From an uncultured Robinsoniella sp. (GTDB lineage: Bacteria > Bacillota > Clostridia > Lachnospirales > Lachnospiraceae), in the NCBI GenBank assembly GCA_900540475.1, contig UQGG01000042.1, positions 1-62,815 of the forward strand: DNA of 62,815 nt. Reading direction: 5' to 3'. How positions within the stretch are numbered: position 1 is the first letter of the stretch; each line of letters begins with the position of its first letter. The notes under the pieces were generated by a model that was given only the letters and a program-made list of their open reading frames with translations, was not told where the DNA came from and did no database searches. The position numbers and the translations under genes are program-made. Below are positions 41,802 to 51,199 of this stretch, piece by piece.

Positions 41802-43277
41802 CACGATGGTCTCAAGGACTTTTATCCGGGCATAGTATTTGCAGTTTCCTTCTACAATGATCCAGGGGGCATACGTTGTGGATGTGCGGATTAACATCTC
41901 ATCCACTGCCGCCTCATAATCATCCCACTTTTCCCGGTTGCGCCAGTCTTCGTCTGTAATCTTCCACTGCTTCTCCGGATTTTCCATCCGTTCTTTGAAT
42001 CTGCGTTCCTGCTCTTCTTTATCAATCTGCATCCAGAATTTTAACACAACTGCACCACTGTGCGCAAGGGTAGCCTCTAAATCATTAATTTCTTTATATG
42101 CCCGCTTCCATTCCTGGGTGCTGCAAAAGCCTTCAATCCGCTCTACCATCACTCTTCCGTACCAGGTTCTGTCATAGAGGGCAATGTGTCCTGCCTTGGG
42201 AAATGTCTGCCAGAAGCGCCACAGATAGTGATGCGCTTTTTCAATATCGTTTGGCGCAGCCGTTGGGTTCACCTCATAGCCTCTGGGGTCCAGACACTGT
42301 GTCACCCGCTTGATGGCTCCGCCCTTTCCGCCTGCATCCCATCCTTCAAATCCCAAAATAACGGGAATCCTCCTGCGGTATAATTCACTGTGCAGCAAAG
42401 CCAGTTTCTTCTGCAAATCATCAAGCCTTTCCTTATACTCTTCCTTTGTATAAGTCAAAGAGAGGTCTACACTGCTTAATACCGATGAATGAAAACCTGT
42501 TTTGGATTCATCCGTATCCTTATTTTCCAGCTTTTCTTCTTCCCTTGCAAGCCGTTCCAGCTCTTTTTGATTCGCAACCCGCTTCTCCAGACAGTTTACC
42601 ACGGTGGTAATAATTTTAACTACTGCATACTCCCGGTCCATAGCCTCAATAATGGTCCATGGTGCAAAATCCGTATCTGTTTTCTGAAGCATTTCCTCAT
42701 TCATCATTTTGTATTCTTCAAAATGTTTATTTCTTTTTAAATCTCCTTTGGAAACCTTCCATGCCGTTTCTTTAGATTCCAGCATCTTATCAAAGCGCTT
42801 TTTCTGCTCCTTTTTCGTAATGTCCAGGAAAAACTTAATCATCACATTTCCGCCGTCGGTCAGCTGCTGTTCGAAAGAAACAATCTCATTATAGGCATGT
42901 CCCAGCTGCTTTTCTGTGGTCACTTTATCAAAGCGGTCAATCAGAACGCGTCTGTACCAGCTTCTGTCAAAAATGGCAATCCGTCCGTTTTCCGGTGTCT
43001 TAGTCCAGAAACGCCATAAAAATGGACGCAGCTGCTCTTCATCAGATTCCCCATTGATGGCATATACGTTAAATCCCCTGGGGTCCAGCGGCTGAATCAG
43101 CTGATTGATCAGGGTTCCTTTTCCTGCTGCTCCAAATCCTTCAAAAACGATAATGACCGGAATCTTTAAGTTCCTGCACTCTCTTTGCAAAGTTCCAAGC
43201 TTCGCTGAGAGTTCTTCCATAGTTTGCTTAAATTCTTTTTTCCCCATCTTCTTTGTCAGATCAATCTTCTCCAGCAT
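41775..43277 (-). CDS. pap: polyphosphate:AMP phosphotransferase (two-domain PPK2)
   Basis: The 500-residue protein consists of two PPK2 domains. The first has GFGAAGKGTLINQLIQ and FDRSWYRRVLIDRF; the second has GWDAGGKGGAIKRVTQ, YLWRFWQTFP and YDRTWYGRVMVERIEGF. Tandem PPK2 enzymes make ADP from AMP and polyphosphate. The gene stands alone; its 3' end is partly duplicated. It fits the phosphate theme of the window. Confidence 0.92.
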   Translation of the reverse strand: MLEKIDLTKKMGKKEFKQTMEELSAKLGTLQRECRNLKIPVIIVFEGFGAAGKGTLINQLIQPLDPRGFNVYAINGESDEEQLRPFLWRFWTKTPENGRIAIFDRSWYRRVLIDRFDKVTTEKQLGHAYNEIVSFEQQLTDGGNVMIKFFLDITKKEQKKRFDKMLESKETAWKVSKGDLKRNKHFEEYKMMNEEMLQKTDTDFAPWTIIEAMDREYAVVKIITTVVNCLEKRVANQKELERLAREEEKLENKDTDESKTGFHSSVLSSVDLSLTYTKEEYKERLDDLQKKLALLHSELYRRRIPVILGFEGWDAGGKGGAIKRVTQCLDPRGYEVNPTAAPNDIEKAHHYLWRFWQTFPKAGHIALYDRTWYGRVMVERIEGFCSTQEWKRAYKEINDLEATLAHSGAVVLKFWMQIDKEEQERRFKERMENPEKQWKITDEDWRNREKWDDYEAAVDEMLIRTSTTYAPWIIVEGNCKYYARIKVLETIVKALESRIK

Positions 43278-43427
43278 ATATTGCTCCTTTCCAGGCAGCC
43301 TTTTGCGCCTCTGGTATATATTACTAACTATTTTATATTTTAACAGATTTCTTAAAATAATTCATCTTATTAGAGGAAATTTAAGAAATATTTCAGACAC
43401 AGGCCTACCGGGCATGATGAACGTGAT

Positions 43428-43483
43428 GGAAAAGAAAAGAAAAAGAAAGAAAAAGAAAGAAGATACAGATTCGTATCTTCTTT
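43428..43483 (-). terminator. terminator of the ftsW-pbp-NUDIX operon
   Basis: AAAGAAGATAC (43456-43466) pairs with GTATCTTCTTT (43473-43483), and the minus strand then runs through a long T-rich tract (plus strand polypurine, 43428-43455). Confidence 0.75.
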
Positions 43484-43490
43484 TCATCTC

Positions 43491-43552
43491 AGAGCCTGTT
43501 GGAAATTCAGTGTGACGCATGAGTGTCAGAAAGTAATTTTCAAACACGCTCT
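43491..43552. repeat. 62-bp MITE-like element at the 3' end of the NUDIX gene
   Basis: The left end AGAGCCTGTTGGAAATT and the right end AATTTTCAAACACGCTCT form imperfect inverted repeats matching the 23861-23950 element. The right end contributes the last bases of the NUDIX stop codon (TAG). Confidence 0.65.
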
Positions 43553-44003
43553 AAAAATATTTGCGACTTCCCCAAAGATTCGACTTTTTCAAGTCTAAAT
43601 ATTCGTTATATGCTTTTTCCAGGATTATTCTTTCATTGGCAAACTTCAACAGATGATATGCTTCATGAAATTTATAATACCCGGAATCCACAAAATATTC
43701 TTCGCGCTGCGGTTTACTGTAATAGCTGTCGGACATCATTAAATACCAATGAACATCCTTTGCTACTGTGTCTTCCGGCACATTAAAGGTATATTGACTT
43801 TTACCAATATATTTAATAATTGATGCTTTGGCTCCTGTTTCCTCCATTACTTCTCTTATTGCTGTATCCTTATACTCCTCGCCAGCTTCTACAGTTCCTT
43901 TTGGCAACACCCATCCTTCATACTTATTCTTGTAACTTTTGTATAAAAGAAGTATCTTACCACGAAATATTACCACACCGCCACAGCTCGTTGCCTCGAC
44001 CAT
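43551..44003 (-). CDS. NUDIX hydrolase
   Basis: The 150-residue protein has the Nudix box GTVEAGEEYKDTAIREVMEETGA (GX5EX7REUXEEXGU) and the preceding EGWVLPKG. It hydrolyses a nucleoside diphosphate derivative; the substrate is unknown, with housecleaning or dinucleotide polyphosphates as options. The ATG at 44003 has GGAGGG six bases upstream and is preferred over a longer frame. The stop overlaps a MITE-like repeat end. Confidence 0.92.
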   Translation of the reverse strand: MVEATSCGGVVIFRGKILLLYKSYKNKYEGWVLPKGTVEAGEEYKDTAIREVMEETGAKASIIKYIGKSQYTFNVPEDTVAKDVHWYLMMSDSYYSKPQREEYFVDSGYYKFHEAYHLLKFANERIILEKAYNEYLDLKKSNLWGSRKYF

Positions 44004-44077
44004 TGCAATCCCTCCTGTTATGCGTTGTGCACTCCTAACTGGTTTTAGTATAACTCTTTTTTTTAAATCATGCAACC

Positions 44078-45607
44078 TTAATTATTGGTCATATTCATGC
44101 CGTTATTATAGTAGGCATCGAATATAGCCTGTGCAATTGGCACTGCTGCAGAGCTTCCGGTACCGCCGTCCTCTGCTATAACACTGACCACAATATCAGG
44201 ACTGCTGACATTTGAAAACCCTACGAACCAGGAATGAGTTCCTTTATCTGCAGCATTAGACCCTATTTCATACTCGGCAGATCCGGTCTTGCCGGCTACG
44301 GTATATCCAAGTCCGCTGAGGGATTTTGCCGTTCCGCCTTCTACAACCTGCGTCATAAAATCAGAGAGAATCCCGGCTTCCTGGGCTGACATTAATTCCT
44401 TATATACCTCCGGTTTATTATCTTTTACCTTATCCCCGTCAAAGGTTTCCAGACGGTCAATGATATATGGTTTCATTAAAGTACCTGAATTTGCTACGGT
44501 TGAGGTGATTAACGCCATATGAAGAGGCGTTACCAGGGTATTTCCCTGTCCGATTGCCGTCGCCATTTCTTCTCCATAGGATGTGTGTTCATTCAGTTCA
44601 AAACGGCTGGAACTGGCTTCCATAGAAATCGGCAGTGTATTGTTAAACATAAAATCTTCACATAAACTTCTGAATGCGTTATTATCCAGTTCCAGTCCCA
44701 TATTGGCAAAAGAACTGTTGCAGGAATATTTAAAGGAATCCGCCAGATTGACCTGGCCATGGGCTTCTCCCCCAAAACAGGTAATCGTCACATCTTCTTT
44801 TGAAATGCTTCCGGTACAGTTATAGCTATAGTTCTGATAATCCGGATGTTCCCTCAGATACTCCAATGCAGTCATGATCTTAAAGGTAGATCCCGGCGGA
44901 TATAAGCCCTGTACCGCACGGTTTAAAAGAGAACTGTTGGTTTCATCCGAGACCAGGGTGTCCCAGTCACTGGATATGGTATTGGGGTTAAAGTCCGGCT
45001 TGGAAACCATTGCCAGTATTTTACCGGTACTGGGTTCCATGACCACAACTGCTCCCTTATACACACCCATGGCATTATACGCTGCTGTCTGAAGTCTGGT
45101 ATCAAGGGTCAGTACCACACTGTCTCCCCTTACCTTCTCATGGTTTGCCTCATTCTGCACCTGTTCCAGAATGGATGCATGGGATGTGAGCAGATCAAAA
45201 TTTGACGTTGATTCCACACCCGCCTTGCCATTGCTGGCATATCCTACCACATGTGCAAACATATTTTCATAAGGATAAAGGCGCTCCTCATTGCCTTCGG
45301 CATCCACATTGGTACCGGCCAGCGTCTCGCCATCAGAAGATATAATTGCTCCCCGGACAATTTTCTGTGCCTGTGCATCCTGTTTCGTATTATTTACATT
45401 TGAATTAATTGTATCCGCTTTTATTGTATTAAAATATACCAGATAACCAATCAGCATAAAAAACATGGCGGCAAAGAGATATGCGACTTTCATCATATCT
45501 TTATTTCTGCCTCCACGGGACTCCGGTCCCGCATTCTGCTTTCGTTTGGGTTCATTTACCGGTATTTCATTAATTTGGATATTGTCCGTAGATTTTTTCC
45601 TTTTCAA
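44078..45607 (-). CDS. class B penicillin-binding protein (PbpA/SpoVD-like transpeptidase)
   Basis: The 509-residue product has a basic cytoplasmic head, a membrane segment (about 40-60) and a periplasmic transpeptidase domain. The catalytic motifs are STFK (YPPGSTFKIM), SCN (KYSCNSSF) and KTG (VAGKTGSAE). It crosslinks peptidoglycan together with the FtsW/RodA protein encoded upstream. The likely start is the TTG at 45607 (GAGGA eight bases upstream), inside the last codons of the ftsW-like gene, so the two overlap by 38 bases and should be coupled. Confidence 0.9.
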   Translation of the reverse strand: MKRKKSTDNIQINEIPVNEPKRKQNAGPESRGGRNKDMMKVAYLFAAMFFMLIGYLVYFNTIKADTINSNVNNTKQDAQAQKIVRGAIISSDGETLAGTNVDAEGNEERLYPYENMFAHVVGYASNGKAGVESTSNFDLLTSHASILEQVQNEANHEKVRGDSVVLTLDTRLQTAAYNAMGVYKGAVVVMEPSTGKILAMVSKPDFNPNTISSDWDTLVSDETNSSLLNRAVQGLYPPGSTFKIMTALEYLREHPDYQNYSYNCTGSISKEDVTITCFGGEAHGQVNLADSFKYSCNSSFANMGLELDNNAFRSLCEDFMFNNTLPISMEASSSRFELNEHTSYGEEMATAIGQGNTLVTPLHMALITSTVANSGTLMKPYIIDRLETFDGDKVKDNKPEVYKELMSAQEAGILSDFMTQVVEGGTAKSLSGLGYTVAGKTGSAEYEIGSNAADKGTHSWFVGFSNVSSPDIVVSVIAEDGGTGSSAAVPIAQAIFDAYYNNGMNMTNN

Positions 45608-46913
45608 TGCTTTCTTCCTCGTCTTCCCTAAGAATGTACAGTCCCTGTATGATCGCAAACATGATCAGCGTACTTAGCATGGAGCTTCCTCCATAGCTGA
45701 CAAATGGCAGTGTAACACCGGTGAGGGGGATAAATTTCATTGTTCCGCCCACTGTCAGAAATACCTGAACCGCATACATCGTACCAAGTCCCAATGCAAC
45801 CAGCCGGTAGAAGGGATTGGATAATCTCATGGCAATATTCAGAATCATTATAAAACAGCTCAAGCATACCAGAATCAGGCAGATAGAGAATATCCCACCC
45901 AGCTCTTCCGTCACTGCTGAAAACATAAAATCCTGTTCTACAATCGGTATTGCCGTAGGTGAGCCCTGGAATAATCCGGTTCCAAACCACCCGCCCGCGC
46001 CAATGGCAAATAAAGACTGGGCAATCTGATAACCATTTCCTGCATAATCCGCAAAAGGATTCAGCCACACTTCCACACGCACACGCACATGTGAGAATAG
46101 AAAATACGCCGCAACCGCCGCCAGGCTTCCTGCACCCAGCCCCGCCGCCAGATAGAGTACATTTCTGGAAGCTACGTAAAGCATAATCAGATACGTAATA
46201 AAGAAAATCAGCGCACTTCCAAGGTCCGTGGATACCACCAGGATCAGTACGTGAAGTGCCGCCAAAGCCGTTGCCACCACAATATCCTTAAACGATTTTG
46301 CGCGGAGCAGAAGCCCGGCCATGCAGAATACAAAGATTATTTTAACAAACTCCGATGGCTGCAAAGTAATACCACCCACCGTAAATGCGATTTTCGCGCC
46401 ATAGGTTGACCGTGCCGCCACAGCAACCAGACCTAAAAGCCCGATTCCCAGAACTGCATACACCCAAGCCCATTTTGTAATCAGGCGCAGCTTGCGTATG
46501 ATGACCGGTATAAACAATGCCAAAACTGTTGAAGCAGCTGCGATTTTAAACTGCTTAATTGACTGGTCATAAGAGATCCTGGTAATCATAATCATACCGA
46601 TGGATATGAGCATACACATATGATTGATTAAAAGTCTGGATGCCTTCGGATAGAGATTTCGAAACAGCACCAGAGTTGCCGCCAGATAAATTACCTGGGC
46701 GCCATAGAAAAACAGCAGCTGAGATTCTTCCATTTCCAGATAAAGTACCATGAACGCCACAAAATGCATACAAAACATAATTACATTCTGCCTTAAAAAT
46801 AAAAAATCAGCATCGTCTTCATCTTTACGGAATACCACGTAGCTCTGCAATGTATAAATCGCCATTAAAATGATAATTACATATTTTGAAACCTGAATGA
46901 TTAGATTTGTCAC
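45570..46913 (-). CDS. FtsW/RodA/SpoVE-family peptidoglycan polymerase
   Basis: The 447-residue SEDS protein has about ten membrane segments. Family motifs include GGITLQPSEFVKIIFV, STDLGSALIFFITYL, GNGYQIAQSLFAIGAGGWFGTGLFQG and LPFVSYGGSSMLS. SEDS proteins polymerise lipid II in complex with a class B PBP, here the overlapping downstream gene. Division, elongation or sporulation cannot be told apart. It starts 8 bases after the U32 peptidase gene. Confidence 0.94.
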   Translation of the reverse strand: MTNLIIQVSKYVIIILMAIYTLQSYVVFRKDEDDADFLFLRQNVIMFCMHFVAFMVLYLEMEESQLLFFYGAQVIYLAATLVLFRNLYPKASRLLINHMCMLISIGMIMITRISYDQSIKQFKIAAASTVLALFIPVIIRKLRLITKWAWVYAVLGIGLLGLVAVAARSTYGAKIAFTVGGITLQPSEFVKIIFVFCMAGLLLRAKSFKDIVVATALAALHVLILVVSTDLGSALIFFITYLIMLYVASRNVLYLAAGLGAGSLAAVAAYFLFSHVRVRVEVWLNPFADYAGNGYQIAQSLFAIGAGGWFGTGLFQGSPTAIPIVEQDFMFSAVTEELGGIFSICLILVCLSCFIMILNIAMRLSNPFYRLVALGLGTMYAVQVFLTVGGTMKFIPLTGVTLPFVSYGGSSMLSTLIMFAIIQGLYILREDEEESIEKEKIYGQYPN

Positions 46914-46921
46914 TTTTCCAC

Positions 46922-49333
46922 CTATTCCACGCCTCTCTTAAAATGCCCTCTTGTAAATTCAGGCAAATCAAGCCTGATATCTTTCTCCTTGCAAAATGCA
47001 TCAATATATTTCTCAGTAACTGACAGAACCTGTTTTTTATCTTCCACTGTAAAACTCAGCCGTATCGCCGCCGGAGACAATTTTCTGATTTCGTCTCTGT
47101 TCTCCAGAAGTACTGACGGGGCACTGTTATAGATAATATTATAACAGAACTGACAGTTCGTTTTCACTGGAAAATCTTTTTTCATACGGTCACGCAGATA
47201 CAGTATTTCTGGCACTTTATTGCATCTTCCGGCTGTCTTTTTCAGACACTGGGCACTAACCATCATCGGCAGATGTCCATAAACCAGAATCTCGCTGTCT
47301 GCACAGCCTCTTTTTCCAATTTCCTTTGCATTCAGCTCCAAAGGCACCGTATCGGAAGCAAATCCCTGTTCTTTCAAAAACGATTCTGACTCCCGGTTAA
47401 ATGCATAGAGGTTATGGTCTGCAATTAAGGGATTCGTAAATCCGCACTCTTTCAGATATCCGGCTTCATCCAGGCTTTTCACTACAATGGCATCATATGC
47501 CGACAGCATTCTGCGGGCAGCATCCGATTCATAATATTTTCTGGTCTCTGCACGAAAAATATACGGCATAATATAATTGCACTTTTTCCCTGCCTCATGG
47601 CACTTCCTGATGTATGTTCCGGAATTCAGGAACTCACGGTTATTTTTAAAAACAGCGCTGTCCAGATAAATCCCGGATACTTCATCCATTTCCAGCAGCC
47701 CTTCCAGTGCATCCGTGGATTCCAGGGATACATGAATCGGGAAGTCTGTCTGATTATTTGCCTTTAAAGCATTACCTTTTTCACTAACATCCGTAATTTC
47801 TTTTGACGGAAGACTCCTGCGGTAACTCTCCTGAATTTCCCTGGTCAGTTCTTCCAGTCCCATCCGCCTGAGTTCATTCAGTGACTGAACGGGAAGAAAA
47901 ATATCAGAATCCATTTCAATATCCAGTTTTTCGAATATATAGGGCGTGTTCCCTGTTTTTTGCATTTGTTTTTTTACTTTTTCATAAGACAATGGTTGAT
48001 TCATCGCATCCGTTACTTCGTCACCCGTAACTTGAACTGCAAAATCCCCCATTCTTATTTCGAGTATAGCAGGATTTTTTTTGTAAAGTATTAATTTCCC
48101 ATTAATTTTTTCTTTCAATTTCCCAACCAGATACGTATCCTCCAGCTGCTTTAGCAGCTGTTCATTTCTGGTACGGATCACTGTTTTACAAGTCTCTGGT
48201 TTTTTCCCGGAAGGGATTTTAACCTGGAAGATTTCTCCTGGCTTTTTTTCTTCCCTTATAGTAAATTCTGTGCCCTTCTGCCCTGATTTTTCATCCAGAC
48301 ATTCCAGAACATCTCCGGGATGAAGTGCTTCTGCCGCTTTTAGCTTTAATATATTCTTCCCCGTATCCACGACTTTAGCCGCTTTCGTACCAATATGGTT
48401 GGGGCGAACCAGTGACATCATTTCTCTTCCGTTTCCGGTTTTATAATACCCTGTGGAAAAACCGCCCCGGTTGTATAGATCCATCAGTTCCTGACGGTCC
48501 TGTTCTTCGATCCGGTATCCTTTTCTTCCATTTTTTAAATACAAATCAATATATTTGCGGTAAATGCGAACCACTCCGGCAGTGTATGCTGGTTTTTTCA
48601 TCCTTCCTTCAATTTTAAAGGAATAGACACCGGCTTCTGTCAGATCCGGAATAAGATCCAATGTACACATATCCTTGGGACTCATAAGATATTTTTCTGC
48701 TCCATAATTGATCTTTGACCCGTTCTGGTACAGATCGTAAGGCAGACGGCAGGGCTGCGCACACCTGCCCCTGTTGCCGCTGCGCCCCCCGATGAGGCTG
48801 CTGTACAGGCACTGCCCGGAATAGCAATAGCACAGTGCCCCATGCACAAAGCTCTCTATCTCAATATCTACGCGTTCATGGATACCGGCTATCTCCTGCA
48901 GGGATAATTCCCTAGCTGTAACAATCCTGGATGCCCCAAGATCTTTTAAGAGTTTTGCACCGTCAGATCCTGTAATGGTCATCTGGGTACTGGCATGTAT
49001 GGGCAGATCCGGAAATTCCCTTCTTAAAAAAGTAAACACGCCCATATCCTGCACAATCACCGCATCCAGCCCCCTGGTATAGTAGGGAAGGATGTAATGA
49101 TACAGTTCCGCCAATTCATTGTCTTTCAAAAGAGTATTTACGGTCAGATAGAGCTGCTTTCCTCTTACATGGCATTCATCAATCGCCTGAAGCAATGTTT
49201 CTTCCGTCAGATTATTAGCAAATGCCCTGGCTCCAAATCTGCTTCCCCCTGTATAAACAGCATCTGCTCCGGCACTCAGTGCCGCTGTTAAACTTTCGTA
49301 AGACCCTGCCGGGGCCAGTAATTCTACTTTCAT
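46922..49333 (-). CDS. U32-family peptidase with C-terminal DUF3656
   Basis: The 803-residue protein has an N-terminal U32 domain (ELLAPAGSYESLTAALSAGADAVY, the signature IEIESFVHGALCYCYSGQCLYS with iron-sulfur-type cysteines, GNRGRCAQPCRLPY) and a long C-terminal DUF3656 region. Relatives are collagenase-like proteins or RNA hydroxylation factors (RlhA/TrhP-type), so a tRNA/rRNA hydroxylation role is as likely as proteolysis. It heads the block with FtsW and the PBP. Confidence 0.92.
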   Translation of the reverse strand: MKVELLAPAGSYESLTAALSAGADAVYTGGSRFGARAFANNLTEETLLQAIDECHVRGKQLYLTVNTLLKDNELAELYHYILPYYTRGLDAVIVQDMGVFTFLRREFPDLPIHASTQMTITGSDGAKLLKDLGASRIVTARELSLQEIAGIHERVDIEIESFVHGALCYCYSGQCLYSSLIGGRSGNRGRCAQPCRLPYDLYQNGSKINYGAEKYLMSPKDMCTLDLIPDLTEAGVYSFKIEGRMKKPAYTAGVVRIYRKYIDLYLKNGRKGYRIEEQDRQELMDLYNRGGFSTGYYKTGNGREMMSLVRPNHIGTKAAKVVDTGKNILKLKAAEALHPGDVLECLDEKSGQKGTEFTIREEKKPGEIFQVKIPSGKKPETCKTVIRTRNEQLLKQLEDTYLVGKLKEKINGKLILYKKNPAILEIRMGDFAVQVTGDEVTDAMNQPLSYEKVKKQMQKTGNTPYIFEKLDIEMDSDIFLPVQSLNELRRMGLEELTREIQESYRRSLPSKEITDVSEKGNALKANNQTDFPIHVSLESTDALEGLLEMDEVSGIYLDSAVFKNNREFLNSGTYIRKCHEAGKKCNYIMPYIFRAETRKYYESDAARRMLSAYDAIVVKSLDEAGYLKECGFTNPLIADHNLYAFNRESESFLKEQGFASDTVPLELNAKEIGKRGCADSEILVYGHLPMMVSAQCLKKTAGRCNKVPEILYLRDRMKKDFPVKTNCQFCYNIIYNSAPSVLLENRDEIRKLSPAAIRLSFTVEDKKQVLSVTEKYIDAFCKEKDIRLDLPEFTRGHFKRGVE

Positions 49334-49410
49334 CAGTCACCTCATTATCATTATCCCAGAGCCAGCATGAAAATTCATTCATTTTCCAGATATGCTCCCT
49401 GGTACTGGTC

Positions 49411-49455
49411 AAAAAAGAGGCAGTTGCACGATTTATCTTAAGCAACAGCCTCTCT
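49411..49455 (-). terminator. zapA terminator
   Basis: On the minus strand AGAGGC-T-GTTGC pairs with GCAAC-T-GCCTCT, followed by TTTTTT, directly after zapA. Confidence 0.85.
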
Positions 49456-49459
49456 TTGT

Positions 49460-49870
49460 CTATTTCCTCAATAATTCATCCAGCTCTGTCTCAAGCTTCA
49501 CAATTTTTTTCTGATATTCCGTGGATTCTTTCTGCAGTCTTTCTAAATCTTTTTCAGCAGTCTCATACCGGATCTGGACACCGATCACTTCGTGTTTTAA
49601 ATCATACAATTCCTTGTCCTTGGACGCCAGTTCTTCCTCTACAAGTTCTACCTGCTTTTTCGCTTTAAAATAATCATCTGCAATATTCAGATCCAAAAGA
49701 ATTCCTTTTGTCTCTTTTGACAAATGATTATAACCTTCCAGTTTTTTAAATTCTGACAGTTTATTATTAATGTATGTAGCTACTTTTTGCAGATATTCTT
49801 CACTTTCATATCCACTTAAAGTATATATTTTCCCTGCAATCAAGACTTCTGCTTTGTTCTTGGCTGACAT
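49460..49870 (-). CDS. zapA: cell division protein ZapA
   Basis: The 136-residue protein has the ZapA head (AEVLIAGKIYTLSGYESEEYLQKVATYINNK) and a long C-terminal coiled coil (about 65-136), longer than the 85-100 residue Bacillus form, as in other Clostridia. It bundles FtsZ filaments at mid-cell. It has its own promoter (49948-49976) and terminator, so it is monocistronic. Confidence 0.93.
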   Translation of the reverse strand: MSAKNKAEVLIAGKIYTLSGYESEEYLQKVATYINNKLSEFKKLEGYNHLSKETKGILLDLNIADDYFKAKKQVELVEEELASKDKELYDLKHEVIGVQIRYETAEKDLERLQKESTEYQKKIVKLETELDELLRK

Positions 49871-49947
49871 ATGACTTCCTCCACTTTTTTCTCTATTATC
49901 ACAACATTCTATATAATTCTACAAAATATTGGAGTTTACTGTTATTC

Positions 49948-49976
49948 ATTATACAGAGAAGTGAAAGAAAAATCAA
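49948..49976 (-). promoter_or_regulatory. zapA promoter
   Basis: On the minus strand, TTGATT (49971-49976) and TATAAT (49948-49953) are separated by 17 bases. Confidence 0.75.
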
Positions 49977-50010
49977 GGTCGATTTATAAGACAATTTATA
50001 ACTATTTTGT

Positions 50011-50093
50011 ACAGGACTGTGCATTTGCTGCACAATCCGTGTGAAAACATGGGACATGCAGCAGCTAGCCCCATCGACAAAGCCGATTTTCAT
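50011..50093 (-). repeat. dispersed intergenic repeat R2, copy 1
   Basis: On the minus strand this 83-base stretch shares AAATCG-CTTTG-CGATGGG, TTTTCAC, TGTGCAG and AAATGCACAGT blocks in the same order and spacing with 59079-59157 (+). It contains a TGTGCA-TTTGC-TGCACA hairpin. A 64-codon minus-strand frame crosses it but has no ribosome binding site and is taken as incidental. It lies between ruvB and the zapA promoter. Confidence 0.6.
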
Positions 50094-50137
50094 GGGCTTG
50101 CAGCGTATCTGTGATGATTTAGAACAGATTCGAAAAT

Positions 50138-51130
50138 TTATAACATGATGCCAAGATGATGATATGCCAGCTCGGAAACAACTCTTCCTCTGGGAGTACG
50201 CATGATAAATCCATTCTTAATCAGGTAAGGTTCATACACATCTTCAATGGTTCCGGCATCTTCCCCAATGGCTGCCGCCAGTGTATCCAGACCAACCGGA
50301 CCTCCTTTAAATTTCTCAATCATAATCGTCAGAATGCTGCGGTCCATCATATCAAGTCCGTATTTGTCCACTTCCAGTAAGTCCAGGGCAAATGCCGCCA
50401 CATCTTCTGTAATATGCCCGTTATATTTCACCTGTGCAAAGTCCCTGACCCGCTTCAACAACCGGTTTGCAAGCCTTGGCGTACCTCTGGAACGCTTTGC
50501 CAGTTCTTTCGCTCCGTTCGTATCGATCTCTACTCCCAGAACGCCTGCAGACCGAACAATAATCGTCTGGAGTTCTGATTCCGTATAAAATTCTAAGTGG
50601 TGGATCACTCCGAAACGGTCCCGAAGAGGCGCTGTCAAAAGTCCTGCCCTGGTGGTTGCACCCACCAGGGTGAATTTGGGAAGATCCAGTCTGATGGAGC
50701 GTGCAGCCGCACCTTTTCCGATCATTATATCAATGGAATAATCTTCCATTGCCGGATAGAGTACTTCTTCCACCTGTCTGTTTAACCGGTGTATCTCGTC
50801 TACAAAAAGCACATCTCCCTCCTGGAGATTATTGAGAATGGCAGCCATCTCTCCGGGCTTTTCAATTGCAGGTCCGGAGGTAATCTTCATATTTACTCCC
50901 ATTTCATTTGCAATAATACCCGCCAGAGTGGTTTTTCCAAGTCCGGGAGGACCGTAAAAAAGGACGTGGTCCAAAGCGTCCCCTCTTTGCTTTGCCGCCT
51001 CAATATAGACCTTAAGGTTAATCTTTGCCTTTTCCTGTCCTATGTAATCATCTAAAGTCTGCGGGCGCAGAGCCGGTTCTATTTTTATATCTTCTTCCAA
51101 AGTATCTGTTGTAATAATGCGTTTTCCCAT
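50138..51130 (-). CDS. ruvB: Holliday junction DNA helicase RuvB
   Basis: The 330-residue AAA+ motor drives branch migration with RuvA. Walker A GPPGLGKTTLAGIIANE, Walker B FVDEIHRLNRQVEE, sensor 1 VGATTRAGLL and the arginine-finger region PLRDRFG are intact. The ATG at 51130 (GGAGG six bases upstream) is preferred over a longer frame. It is the last gene of the NusG-II/Gx/ruvA/ruvB operon. Confidence 0.98.
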   Translation of the reverse strand: MGKRIITTDTLEEDIKIEPALRPQTLDDYIGQEKAKINLKVYIEAAKQRGDALDHVLFYGPPGLGKTTLAGIIANEMGVNMKITSGPAIEKPGEMAAILNNLQEGDVLFVDEIHRLNRQVEEVLYPAMEDYSIDIMIGKGAAARSIRLDLPKFTLVGATTRAGLLTAPLRDRFGVIHHLEFYTESELQTIIVRSAGVLGVEIDTNGAKELAKRSRGTPRLANRLLKRVRDFAQVKYNGHITEDVAAFALDLLEVDKYGLDMMDRSILTIMIEKFKGGPVGLDTLAAAIGEDAGTIEDVYEPYLIKNGFIMRTPRGRVVSELAYHHLGIML

Positions 51131-51199
51131 GTTCCGCCTCCAAAGACCTGTTTTCAAACTGTCCAGCAATACATGCTGCCCAACAATAAATGCAGGGAT

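Noticed and set aside
43428..43463. Polypurine GAAAAAG tract as a simple repeat of its own
   Set aside because: It is explained as the T-rich tail of the minus-strand terminator at 43456-43483.
49899..50093. 64-codon minus-strand frame upstream of zapA
   Set aside because: It has no ribosome binding site and lies mostly over repeat R2; the second R2 copy does not preserve the peptide.
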